64,000 nt of DNA from CAJXYS01 sp913063035 (GTDB lineage: Bacteria; Pseudomonadota; Alphaproteobacteria; Rhodobacterales; Rhodobacteraceae): positions 62,001-126,000 of the forward strand of contig NZ_JBOCEG010000006.1 in the NCBI RefSeq assembly GCF_050586465.1, written 5' to 3'. Each line of letters opens with the position of its first letter. Position 1 is the stretch's first letter. The position numbers and the translations under genes are program-made. The notes under the pieces were generated by a model, which worked only from the letters and a program-made list of their open reading frames with translations, made no database searches and had not been told where the DNA came from. This document shows positions 57,341 through 64,000 of this stretch, piece after piece.

Positions 57341-58447
57341 TCAGAAGACCTGCTGGCGGATCTCGGTGATCATCTCGGAATGGAGCGCCCGGACCCTTGC
57401 GCAGGGCTGGCGCGCCATGAAGACCTCGCCCTGCGGGTCCGGGGCGCGCACGGCGCTGCCCGAGAGCTCCTCGAGCACCGCGTGGCCGCAAAAGGGCACG
57501 TAGAGTTCCGAGTACCCGCCCTCGTGAACCATCGCGAGCCGCCCGTCGCAGAGCGTGTCCGCCGCCCGCATCAGCTGGCGCGTCATGAGCCGGAAGGTTT
57601 CCGCGGTGCACATCATCCGTGAGAGCGGGTCGATCGCGCTGGCGTCGTAGCCGCAGGCCACGATCACGATATCGGGGCCGAAGCCGGTGAGCGCGGGCAC
57701 CACCAGCCGTTCCATCGCCTCGAGATAGGCCTCGTGGCCCGCACCCGGGGGCAGGGGTATGTTGAGGTTGCAGCCATGCCCCGCGCCGGATCCGCGATCC
57801 TCGACGAAGCCGGTGTCCTCGGGATAGTTGCGATCCTGGTGAACCGAGATCGTCAGAACGTCGTCGCGGTCGTAGAAGATCGCCTCCGTGCCGTTGCCGT
57901 GATGCACGTCCCAGTCCACCACCGCGAAGCGCCGGCCGCGCCCCGACGCGATCGCCGCCTCGATGGCGATGGCGATATTGGCGAGGATGCAGAAGCCGTT
58001 CGGGAAATCCGGCAGGGCGTGGTGGCCCGGCGGGCGCGAGAGCGCGTAGGCGTTGCGATAGTCGCCGTCGAGCACCGCCGCCACCGCCTGCTTGGCCAGC
58101 CCGGCCGAGAGGCTGGCGATCTCGAACCCGCCGCGGGAAAACGGTGCCTGCTCGCCGATCTCGCCGCCGCCGGCATCGGACAGCGCCTTGAACCTGCGCA
58201 GGAACGCCTCGGGATGCACGCGCGCCAAGTCCGTCCAGCTTGCCGGTTCGGCCCCCTGGGCGTCGAGATCGCGGGTCAGCCCGGTGACGTCCATCAGGTT
58301 CTTCAGCCGCCGCTTGGTCTCGGGGCTTTCGGCGAGGCCCCCGGCCGCCTGTGGCTGCACCAGCCCGCCGACCGGCATGGTGAAGCTGTAGGTCCCGCCC
58401 GCGTGCCAGAAGCACCGTTCGTCCCAGAAGAACGCCGTCTCGTGCAT
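57341..58447 (-). CDS. Class II histone deacetylase/acetylpolyamine amidohydrolase-family protein
   Basis: The 368-residue protein belongs to the arginase-deacetylase zinc enzymes. Motifs are LSRPPGHHALPDFPNGFC near residue 136, DWDVHHGNGTEAIFY near residue 174 (zinc ligands Asp and His), HQDRNYPEDTG and GYDASAIDPLSRM near residue 267. The closest bacterial relatives deacetylate polyamines or short amides. The substrate is unknown. It lies just upstream of scoAB on the same strand, possibly sharing transcription. Confidence 0.9.
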   Translation of the reverse strand: MHETAFFWDERCFWHAGGTYSFTMPVGGLVQPQAAGGLAESPETKRRLKNLMDVTGLTRDLDAQGAEPASWTDLARVHPEAFLRRFKALSDAGGGEIGEQAPFSRGGFEIASLSAGLAKQAVAAVLDGDYRNAYALSRPPGHHALPDFPNGFCILANIAIAIEAAIASGRGRRFAVVDWDVHHGNGTEAIFYDRDDVLTISVHQDRNYPEDTGFVEDRGSGAGHGCNLNIPLPPGAGHEAYLEAMERLVVPALTGFGPDIVIVACGYDASAIDPLSRMMCTAETFRLMTRQLMRAADTLCDGRLAMVHEGGYSELYVPFCGHAVLEELSGSAVRAPDPQGEVFMARQPCARVRALHSEMITEIRQQVF

Positions 58448-58559
58448 GCCCTGCCTCCCTCGTCTGGGGCGAGATAACCCGGACGCGCGCCAAAAGGGAA
58501 GGGTGACCGCGCGGGGCGCGCCGGGCCGCGACAGGACCGTCCGTCTCGGGAACCGGACT

Positions 58560-58790
58560 TCAGCGCTTGAGCCGGTAGCTGCCCTCGGGCAGATCGAGCG
58601 CGGCCGCCAGGTCGCGGATCTGGGAAAGCGACAGGGTGATCTTCTGGTCGCGGTCGGTGCGCGGGTCGGTCTGTTCGACCGTGACGCAATCCTCGAAGGC
58701 CGTAATCGTCACGTCCTCCTGCAGGTGGCTGCCCGGCTCGTCGACCAGCGTGACCACGGTGGCGTCGAATTCATGCTCGATCGTGAACAT
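58560..58790 (-). CDS. Small protein of unknown function
   Basis: The 76-residue protein reads MFTIEHEFDATVVTLVDEPG at the start, then an acidic-rich middle, and ends LPEGSYRLKR. I do not recognise a family with confidence, though similar short proteins occur in Rhodobacterales as I recall. It is divergent from the M48 gene and lies 112 bases after the HDAC-family start. The start at 58790 is the only reasonable one. Confidence 0.6.
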   Translation of the reverse strand: MFTIEHEFDATVVTLVDEPGSHLQEDVTITAFEDCVTVEQTDPRTDRDQKITLSLSQIRDLAAALDLPEGSYRLKR

Positions 58791-58886
58791 CTGGCCCCCC
58801 GATTCTGTAGGGTCGATCAAACGCCCGTCACGCCGCAAATGCAAACCCGCCGCTTCAGGCCTATATTGGGTTCGAAGGAGATACCG

Positions 58887-59588
58887 ATGCGCAGCCTTTT
58901 CGTCCTCGCCCTCTTCGCCCTCTCGGCCTGCGTCGCCACGGTCGAGGACGGCCCGCCGCCGGCCGCCTCGCAGCCGCCGCCGCCAGCGGTCTCCGCCGAC
59001 GTCGCGGCCCGGAATTTCGTGGAGGTGGTGCGCCGCGTCGAGCCGGTGGCCGAACGCGTCTGCCGCGCGGAGGCCCCGCGCCTGGACTGCGATTTCCGAA
59101 TCGCCGTGGATGATCGCCCCGGCCAGCCGGCCAATGCCTTCCAGACCGTCGACGGGCAGGGCCGGCCCTATATCGTCTTCACGCTGGCCCTGATCGCCGA
59201 CGCGCGCAACAGCGACGAGCTGGCTTTCGTGCTGGGCCACGAGGCCGCCCATCACATCGCCGCGCACATCCCCAAGCTGCAGCAGAACGCGCTGGGCGGC
59301 GCCATGCTCGGGGGGCTGCTGGCCGCGACGCTGGGCGCGGATTCGCGGGGGATCGAGGCCGGCCAGGACCTGGGCGCCACCCTGGGCGCACGCCGGTATT
59401 CCAAGGAATTCGAGCTGGAAGCCGATGCGCTGGGCACGGTCATCGCCCATCGCGCGGGCTACGATCCGCTGCGCGGCGCCGCGTTCTTCGCCCGCATTCC
59501 CGATCCGGGCGACCGGTTCCTCGGCACCCATCCGCCCAACGCCGCGCGCATGGACACGGTGCGCCGGGTGATGGCGCGGCTAGAGTGA
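58887..59588 (+). CDS. M48-family lipoprotein metalloprotease
   Basis: The 233-residue protein has a lipoprotein signal with LSAC at C15. It has the zinc site HEAAH (H118, E119, H122) in FVLGHEAAHHIAAH. EFELEADALGTVIAHRAGYD near residue 173 supplies the third zinc ligand, and THPPNAARMD near residue 213 is typical. It is the M48C (Loi-/BepA-like) type of periplasmic protease that handles outer-membrane proteins; this instance is not characterised. The ATG at 58887 gives the signal peptide behind AAGGAG. Its stop overlaps the convergent DCC gene by 9 bases. Confidence 0.9.
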   Translation: MRSLFVLALFALSACVATVEDGPPPAASQPPPPAVSADVAARNFVEVVRRVEPVAERVCRAEAPRLDCDFRIAVDDRPGQPANAFQTVDGQGRPYIVFTLALIADARNSDELAFVLGHEAAHHIAAHIPKLQQNALGGAMLGGLLAATLGADSRGIEAGQDLGATLGARRYSKEFELEADALGTVIAHRAGYDPLRGAAFFARIPDPGDRFLGTHPPNAARMDTVRRVMARLE

Positions 59589-59960
59589 CAGGCGCCGCTG
59601 CCGGCGCAGGTGCCACCGGTAGAGCAGCGGCGCGAGCACATGGTCGTAAAGCGCCGCGGCGGCCTGCCGGACGCCCGGCAGCCCGACCAGCCGCGCCAGC
59701 CAGCGATAGCGCGGCATGTCCCGCCACAGCGTGAGAAACGCCGGAATACCGCTCTCGAGCCGGCCGTTCCGGGCCACGTAGAGACGACGCGCGGCCTGGT
59801 CGGGCGTCAGGCCCCAGCGCGCCAGGTCGGTGGCGTTGAGATCGTGGAAGCGAATCGGCAGCGCCCGCGCGCCGGCATAGCCCTGGTAATGGCCGATCTC
59901 GGCCGCGCAGACGGGGCAGGCCCCGTTGTAAAGCACGTCTGTCTGGGTTTCCTCGGTCAT
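59580..59960 (-). CDS. DCC-family thiol-disulfide oxidoreductase-like protein (DUF393)
   Basis: The 126-residue protein begins with YNGACPVCAAEI, the DUF393/DCC-family signature (DxxCxxC-type). The redox cysteines are C15 and C18. LARLVGLPGVRQAAAALYDH near the C-terminus is also typical. The family is thought to act in thiol-disulfide exchange, without a defined substrate. It is convergent with the M48 gene and divergent from the DUF6455 gene. Confidence 0.87.
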   Translation of the reverse strand: MTEETQTDVLYNGACPVCAAEIGHYQGYAGARALPIRFHDLNATDLARWGLTPDQAARRLYVARNGRLESGIPAFLTLWRDMPRYRWLARLVGLPGVRQAAAALYDHVLAPLLYRWHLRRQRRLSL

Positions 59961-60013
59961 GATCGAAAGATAGGCGGACGGGCCGGCCCGGAAAGGGGGG
60001 GGCTTGCGCGGAT

Positions 60014-60027
60014 TTGATCTGGATCAT
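60014..60027 (+). promoter_or_regulatory. FnrL-type box upstream of the DUF6455 gene
   Basis: TTGATCTGGATCAT matches the FNR/FnrL consensus TTGAT-N4-ATCAA at nine of ten positions. It lies 76 bases upstream of the DUF6455 start, a spacing that fits an activator site. It predicts oxygen-dependent control. Confidence 0.65.
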
Positions 60028-60034
60028 GGTATTC

Positions 60035-60048
60035 GTTGCAGATGCAAC
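60035..60048. promoter_or_regulatory. Short palindrome downstream of the FnrL box
   Basis: GTTGCA-GA-TGCAAC is a perfect 6-bp dyad with a 2-base centre, 7 bases after the FnrL-like box. It could be a second operator or a small mRNA hairpin. No consensus was matched. Confidence 0.35.
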
Positions 60049-60103
60049 GGACTCTGGTGTCGAGACGCCGCGCATGCGGCCCCGAAACCCAGAGGAGGCG
60101 CAC

Positions 60104-60361
60104 ATGTTCAACCTGTCCAAGCTGGATCGCCACGAGAAACTCGTCGACCGCATGGCGGAAACCCAGGGCATCGACATCGGGGAAGAGATGATGCGCGGGC
60201 ATCTCTCGGCCAACGACCTGCGGTCGGCCGTGTTCAGCTGCACCGCCTGCACCCATGCCGATGACTGCGTGCACTGGCTCGAGGATCACAAGGACGGTGC
60301 GTCGCAGACACCGGACTATTGCCGCAACGCCGGTCTTTTCCGCGCGCTCCGCGAGGCCTGA
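60104..60361 (+). CDS. DUF6455-type cysteine-containing small protein
   Basis: The 85-residue protein contains four cysteines in the pattern C46-x2-C49-x5-C55-x17-C73 (SCTACTHADDCVHWL and DYCRNAG). This fits the DUF6455 family seen in Rhodobacterales. The spacing suggests a metal or iron-sulfur site, but none is proven. AGAGGAGG precedes the ATG at 60104. With the FnrL-like box upstream, it is a candidate oxygen-responsive gene. Confidence 0.75.
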   Translation: MFNLSKLDRHEKLVDRMAETQGIDIGEEMMRGHLSANDLRSAVFSCTACTHADDCVHWLEDHKDGASQTPDYCRNAGLFRALREA

Positions 60362-60417
60362 GCCGGCTGGCGGGCGCGGGGCTGGTCCCCGGCGCCCCCA
60401 TGCGCTAGACGCGCGGC

Positions 60418-60783
60418 ATGCGGGTCTTCGAGAATGTCCTGACCGACCGCGGCTCGAAATACGCGGTTTCCGGCGGGCCGGCCGACAGCCGGGCCGCCGC
60501 GCAGGCTTTCGTCAAGACGCTCAAGAAAAACAAGAAATTCGCCAAGGCGACGCATAATACCTGGGCGGTGCTGCTCGACGCGGACGGCTCGCCCGAGCCG
60601 GTGAAGAACGACGATGGCGAGGCGGGCGCCGGGATGGTGATCCTGCGCATGCTCGAGCGGGCGGGCCGCACCAACCACGTCGTCGTGGTGACCCGCTGGT
60701 ACGGGGGCGTGAAACTCGGGGGCGACCGGTTCCGCCGCGTGCAGGATGCGGTGACCTATTATCTCGACCGGCTCGGCGACTGA
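60418..60783 (+). CDS. IMPACT/YigZ-family protein, N-terminal domain only
   Basis: The 121-residue protein matches the UPF0029/IMPACT domain, with DRGSKYAV near residue 10, AGAGMVILRMLERA near residue 70 and VVVTRWYGGVKLGGDRFRR near residue 88. It lacks the C-terminal domain of full-length YigZ (about 200 residues). Family members are linked to translation control; the role is unknown. It is convergent with cutA, whose end lies 6 bases away. Confidence 0.87.
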   Translation: MRVFENVLTDRGSKYAVSGGPADSRAAAQAFVKTLKKNKKFAKATHNTWAVLLDADGSPEPVKNDDGEAGAGMVILRMLERAGRTNHVVVVTRWYGGVKLGGDRFRRVQDAVTYYLDRLGD

Positions 60784-60789
60784 GCCGGC

Positions 60790-61107
60790 TCAGTCGCCGG
60801 TCTCTTCCGCGATCCAGCGGGCGGTGTCGGGGTCGGCCGCGATCTCGGACCAGGTGATGGCGGGCAGGTCATAGGGATGGCGGTCGCGGATCAGCGCCAC
60901 CAGTTCCTCGACGCAGGACGAGCGCGTCTTGAAGCTCAGGATCCGTTCTTCCTCGTTCTCGATCTTGCCCTGCCAGTGGAAATGGCTGGTCACCGGCCCC
61001 GAAAGATTGGCGCAGGCGGCGAGCCGGGCCGCGATCGCCGCGCTGGCCAGCGCGGCGCCGGTCGCCGCGTCGGGGCAGGGAACGTGCAGTTCGACAGGGT
61101 GGGGCAT
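60790..61107 (-). CDS. cutA: CutA divalent-cation tolerance-like protein
   Basis: The 105-residue protein matches CutA, with RLAACANLSGPVTSHFHWQG near residue 28 and FKTRSSCVEELVALIRDRHP near residue 59. YDLPAITWSEI follows near residue 79. CutA forms trimers and was linked to copper tolerance in E. coli, though its molecular role is unclear. It is divergent from no annotated gene: the 42-base gap separates it from the rimO stop. Confidence 0.93.
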   Translation of the reverse strand: MPHPVELHVPCPDAATGAALASAAIAARLAACANLSGPVTSHFHWQGKIENEEERILSFKTRSSCVEELVALIRDRHPYDLPAITWSEIAADPDTARWIAEETGD

Positions 61108-61149
61108 GGGGCCTCCGCTCTCTGATCGCGTCGGAGAGAGGAAAGCATG

Positions 61150-62550
61150 TCACCCGCGTTCCGGCAAGCGCCCCCAAAGATCGTATTCGGAGGCCTCGTC
61201 GACCTCGACGGTCACGATGTCGCCGGGGCTGAGCGACTCGAACCCGGCATCGATGAAGAGGCAGCCGTCGATCTCGGGCGCGTCGGCCTTGGTGCGGCAG
61301 GTCGCGCCCTTGGCATCGACGGAATCGACGATCACCTCTTGCAGTTTTCCAACCTTCCCGGCCAGTTTTTCGGCTGATATCGTCTGGGCTCTTTCCATAA
61401 ACCGATGCCAGCGCTCCTCCTTGACCTCTTCGGGCAGGTGGCCCGGCAACGCGTTCGAGCGGGCGCCTGCGACGTTCTCGTATTTGAAGCAGCCGACGCG
61501 GTCGAGCCGGGCCTCGTCGAGCCAGTCGAGGAGCGTCTGGAATTCTTCCTCGGTCTCGCCCGGGTAGCCCACGATGAAGGTCGAGCGCAGCGCGATCTCG
61601 GGGCAGATCGCACGCCAGGCGGCGATCTCGTCCAGCGTCTTCGCCGCCGCCGCCGGCCGCGCCATGCGCCGAAGCGTGTCGGGATGGGCGTGCTGGAAGG
61701 GAATGTCGAGATAGGGCAGGACCTTGCCCTCGGCCATCAGCGGGATCAGCTGGCGGACATGCGGGTAGGGATAGACGTAGTGCAGCCGGACCCAGGCACC
61801 GAGATCCCCGAGCGCCCCGGCAAGGTCGGTGATATGGGCGCGGATCTCGCCGTCTTTCCATGGGCTCGCCGCATGCTTGAGATCGACGCCGTAGGCACTG
61901 GTGTCCTGCGAGATGACGAGCAGCTCGCGCACCCCCGCCTCGACCAGCTTCTCGGCCTCGCGCAGCACCGCGCCCGCCGGCCGCGACTGCAGCCGGCCGC
62001 GCATGTCAGGGATAATGCAGAACTTGCACTTGTGATTGCAGCCCTCTGAAATCTTTAAATAACTATAGTGGCGAGGTGTCAGGCTGACCCCGGAGGCCGG
62101 CAGCAGGTCGACGAAGGGATCGGGCGCGGGCGGCACCGCGTCATGGACCGCGTCGAGAACCTGCTCGTACTGGTGCGGCCCGGTCACCGCCAGCACCGTC
62201 GGATGCGCGCCGGTGATGTAGCCGGGCTCGGCCCCCAGACAGCCGGTGACGATGACGCGCCCGTTCTCGGCCAGCGCTTCGCCGATGGCCTCGAGGCTCT
62301 CGGCCTTGGCGCTGTCGAGAAAGCCGCAGGTGTTCACGATCACCGCGTCGGCGCCGGAATACTCCGCGGAGATCGCGTACCCCTCGGCACGGAGCCGGGT
62401 CAGGATCCGCTCGCTGTCGACCAGCGCCTTGGGGCAGCCGAGCGAGACCATGCCGATGGTCGGCTGGCCGGGGCGGCGGGTCGCGGTCAGTCGGGCGGCC
62501 GGGGCGATGTCGGGGCGCAGGTCGGGCGGATTGGTGCTCATGCCTGCCAT
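61150..62550 (-). CDS. rimO: Ribosomal protein S12 methylthiotransferase RimO
   Basis: The 466-residue radical SAM enzyme methylthiolates Asp of ribosomal protein S12. The N-terminal UPF0004 cluster cysteines are C39 (SLGCPKALVDSE), C75 (NTCGFLD) and C104 (TGCLGAEPGY). The radical SAM motif CNHKCKFC spans C171, C175 and C178. A TRAM domain follows (QEVIVDSVDAKG ... VEVDEASEYDLWGRLPE). The start at 62550 has GGAGG upstream; a second ATG at 62541 is possible. Confidence 0.95.
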   Translation of the reverse strand: MAGMSTNPPDLRPDIAPAARLTATRRPGQPTIGMVSLGCPKALVDSERILTRLRAEGYAISAEYSGADAVIVNTCGFLDSAKAESLEAIGEALAENGRVIVTGCLGAEPGYITGAHPTVLAVTGPHQYEQVLDAVHDAVPPAPDPFVDLLPASGVSLTPRHYSYLKISEGCNHKCKFCIIPDMRGRLQSRPAGAVLREAEKLVEAGVRELLVISQDTSAYGVDLKHAASPWKDGEIRAHITDLAGALGDLGAWVRLHYVYPYPHVRQLIPLMAEGKVLPYLDIPFQHAHPDTLRRMARPAAAAKTLDEIAAWRAICPEIALRSTFIVGYPGETEEEFQTLLDWLDEARLDRVGCFKYENVAGARSNALPGHLPEEVKEERWHRFMERAQTISAEKLAGKVGKLQEVIVDSVDAKGATCRTKADAPEIDGCLFIDAGFESLSPGDIVTVEVDEASEYDLWGRLPERG

Positions 62551-62650
62551 ATAGAGGCCCCTCCGCGCCCGCGAAAGGCCCTTCGCACTTGTGGGCACGC
62601 CGCCCGGCACCTTAGTCTGGACCACGCACGCATTTCCCGGAGGCCGTAGG

Positions 62651-64000
62651 ATGCGCTGGCTGCTTCGCCTGGTCTTTATCCTTGGGGCGCTCGCGCTGAT
62701 CGCCGGCGCGGGGCTTCTGCTCATGCCGACGGATCGCATCGCCGAGGTCGCCGAGCGCCGCTTCGAGGCGGCGACGGGCCGTGTGCTCGATCTTTCGGGC
62801 GGCGTCAGCCCGACGCTCTGGCCGGTTGTCGGGGTTCGGACCGGGCCGGTGACGATCTCCGATGCGCCCTGGGCGGGCGCGGGGCCCATGGTCGCGGCCG
62901 AGGCCCTGACCATCGGGCTCAAGCCCGGCCCCCTGATCCGGGGCGAGATCGCGATCCAGGAACTGCGCCTGACCGCGCCCCGCATCCGGCTGCGCCGCGA
63001 GGCCGACGGCCGGGCCAACTGGAACCTTGGCGGCGAAGCCGCCCCGGCGGCCCCGCCGGCCGCCCCGGCCGACGACGGCGGGGGGGCGGCCGCCCTGACG
63101 CTTGACGAGGCGGTGATCGCCGGGGGCGAGCTGCACTTCACCGACGCGGCGACCGGCACCGAGGCGGTGCTGACGGATCTGGAGCTGACCGCGGCGCTGC
63201 CAGAGGCCGCCGGCCGCGCCGAGATTTCCGGCACGGCGGTCCTGAACGGCGCCGAGACCGCGTTCAGCACGGCCATCGACGGTTTCGCCGGGTTCCTGGC
63301 GGGCGATCTGCGCGCGGTCAGTGCCCGGCTCGAGATCGGGCCCAACAGCGTCACCTTCGACGGACGGGCGGGGACCGCGCCGGTGGCGGCCGAGGGACGT
63401 CTGCGCGCCGATCTCGGTGACTGGCCGGCGCTGCTGACCGCGCTGGGGCAGCAACCGCCGGCACCGCCGTCCGGGCTTGGACGCAGCGCGGCGCTGTCGG
63501 GTGAGCTGACCTATACCGAGGCCGGGCTTGCCCTGCGCGGTGCCGAGCTCTCTGCCGCGGGAAACACGCTGCGGGGAGAGGCCGACCTGACATTCGCCGA
63601 GCCGCGCCCGCGGCTGGTCGCACGGCTCGGCGCCGAGGCGCTCGAGCTTGGGGCGCTGGCGGGTGATGGCGGCGGCGGCGCGGATGGCCGGGCCGACGAA
63701 GACGGTGGCGGCTGGTCCGATGCGCCCATCGACGTCAGCGCGCTTGCCGCGCTGGATGCCGAGATCGCCCTGAGCGCCGGGCGCGTCGCGCTGGGCGACA
63801 TCAGCCTCGACCGCACCGATCTCGTGGCAAGGCTCGACCGGTCCAGGCTCGTTTTCGACATCACCGAGATCGGTGCCTATGGCGGGCGGATCGGCGGGCA
63901 GTTCGTGGTGAATGGCCGGGGCGGCCTCTCGGTGGGCGGCGATCTGACGGTCGCCGATTTGCAGTTGCAGCCCTTTCTGACGGCCACCGCGGAGTATGAC
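62651..64000 (+). CDS. AsmA-family protein, N-terminal part (cut by window edge)
   Basis: The 450 residues seen begin with one N-terminal membrane anchor (WLLRLVFILGALALIAGAGL). Long beta-rich AsmA-like sequence follows, with GEIAIQELRLTAPRIRLRRE near residue 98 and ELHFTDAATGTEAVLTDLEL near residue 157. A Gly/Asp/Ala-rich stretch lies near residue 337-355. AsmA proteins are inner-membrane-anchored periplasmic proteins related to bridge-like lipid transporters. GGAGG lies upstream of the ATG at 62651. The frame runs open to base 64000, so the C-terminus is missing. Confidence 0.88.
   Translation, partial: MRWLLRLVFILGALALIAGAGLLLMPTDRIAEVAERRFEAATGRVLDLSGGVSPTLWPVVGVRTGPVTISDAPWAGAGPMVAAEALTIGLKPGPLIRGEIAIQELRLTAPRIRLRREADGRANWNLGGEAAPAAPPAAPADDGGGAAALTLDEAVIAGGELHFTDAATGTEAVLTDLELTAALPEAAGRAEISGTAVLNGAETAFSTAIDGFAGFLAGDLRAVSARLEIGPNSVTFDGRAGTAPVAAEGRLRADLGDWPALLTALGQQPPAPPSGLGRSAALSGELTYTEAGLALRGAELSAAGNTLRGEADLTFAEPRPRLVARLGAEALELGALAGDGGGGADGRADEDGGGWSDAPIDVSALAALDAEIALSAGRVALGDISLDRTDLVARLDRSRLVFDITEIGAYGGRIGGQFVVNGRGGLSVGGDLTVADLQLQPFLTATAEYD

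Noticed and set aside
1..64000. Search for tRNA genes, CRISPR arrays, insertion sequences, integrases or prophage
   Set aside because: No cloverleaf T-arm context, regular repeat-spacer array, transposase or integrase motif was found on reading either strand; a covariance-model scan would be the decisive check for tRNAs.

Overview
The window is a GC-rich, gene-dense chromosomal segment from an alphaproteobacterium, most likely a Rhodobacterales (Roseobacter/Paracoccaceae-type) member. Evidence includes a PhyR/NepR/EcfG general stress module, an FnrL-type box, a DUF1127 gene beside a LysR regulator, a CarD gene next to a 7Fe ferredoxin and a SUV3-like helicase, a GatCA pair, and a roseobacter-style C-P lyase locus. 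No phage, insertion sequence, integrase, CRISPR array or tRNA gene was seen. Almost all genes look intact. Only the first (DUF2927 lipoprotein) and last (AsmA) are cut by the window edges.

Region by region. 1-2.5 kb: a minus-strand envelope/tellurite-type operon (2-TM protein, XpaC, TelA, DUF2927). 2.6-9.8 kb: RNA modification and translation genes (rluB, tadA, gatC, gatA, rpmG) mixed with a ceramidase-like membrane protein, an Excalibur-type lipoprotein, an AmpD-like amidase, the RNase P RNA and a chromate transporter. 9.8-16.9 kb: a GNAT enzyme, a Bax inhibitor-1 protein, DUF1127/LysR with two matching T-N11-A boxes, a quinone oxidoreductase, an XRE regulator preceded by a possible 30-codon leader ORF, a HisN-type phosphatase, a lysophospholipase-like hydrolase, an SCP2 protein and a TPR protein. 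16.9-21.4 kb: helicase, S4 protein, fdxA, carD. 21.4-29.8 kb: a Kef antiporter with an Lrp regulator, HPPD, an ATP-dependent ligase plus its exonuclease, an FAH-family hydrolase and a glycosyltransferase.

29.9-44.7 kb is a full phosphonate catabolism island. It holds phnCDE1E2, a hexapeptide acyltransferase, a first phnM, phnF, phnGHIJK, corA, phnL, phnN, a DUF1045 gene and a second phnM. Predicted control comes from Pho-box-like repeats before phnC and phnF and a perfect 11-bp inverted repeat (likely PhnF operator) before phnG. The transporter imports phosphonate, PhnGHIJ/K/L/M open the C-P bond, and PhnN completes recycling to PRPP. No phnP is present; the DUF1045 2H-phosphoesterase is a candidate substitute.

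44.7-48.9 kb: glutaryl-CoA dehydrogenase, an amidoligase/class-I amidotransferase pair, a small membrane protein and a Crp-type regulator. 48.9-53.5 kb: the general stress response locus. It has a degenerate receiver with Glu in place of the phospho-Asp, then phyR divergent from nepR-ecfG-histidine kinase across a palindrome that reads as an EcfG promoter on both strands, then a stress flavoprotein gene with its own EcfG promoter. 53.5-64 kb: a MoxR/VWA pair, 3-oxoacid CoA-transferase, an HDAC-family amidohydrolase, an M48 lipoprotein protease, a DCC thiol protein, a cysteine-bearing DUF6455 gene behind an FnrL-like box, an IMPACT-family protein, cutA, rimO and the start of an asmA gene.
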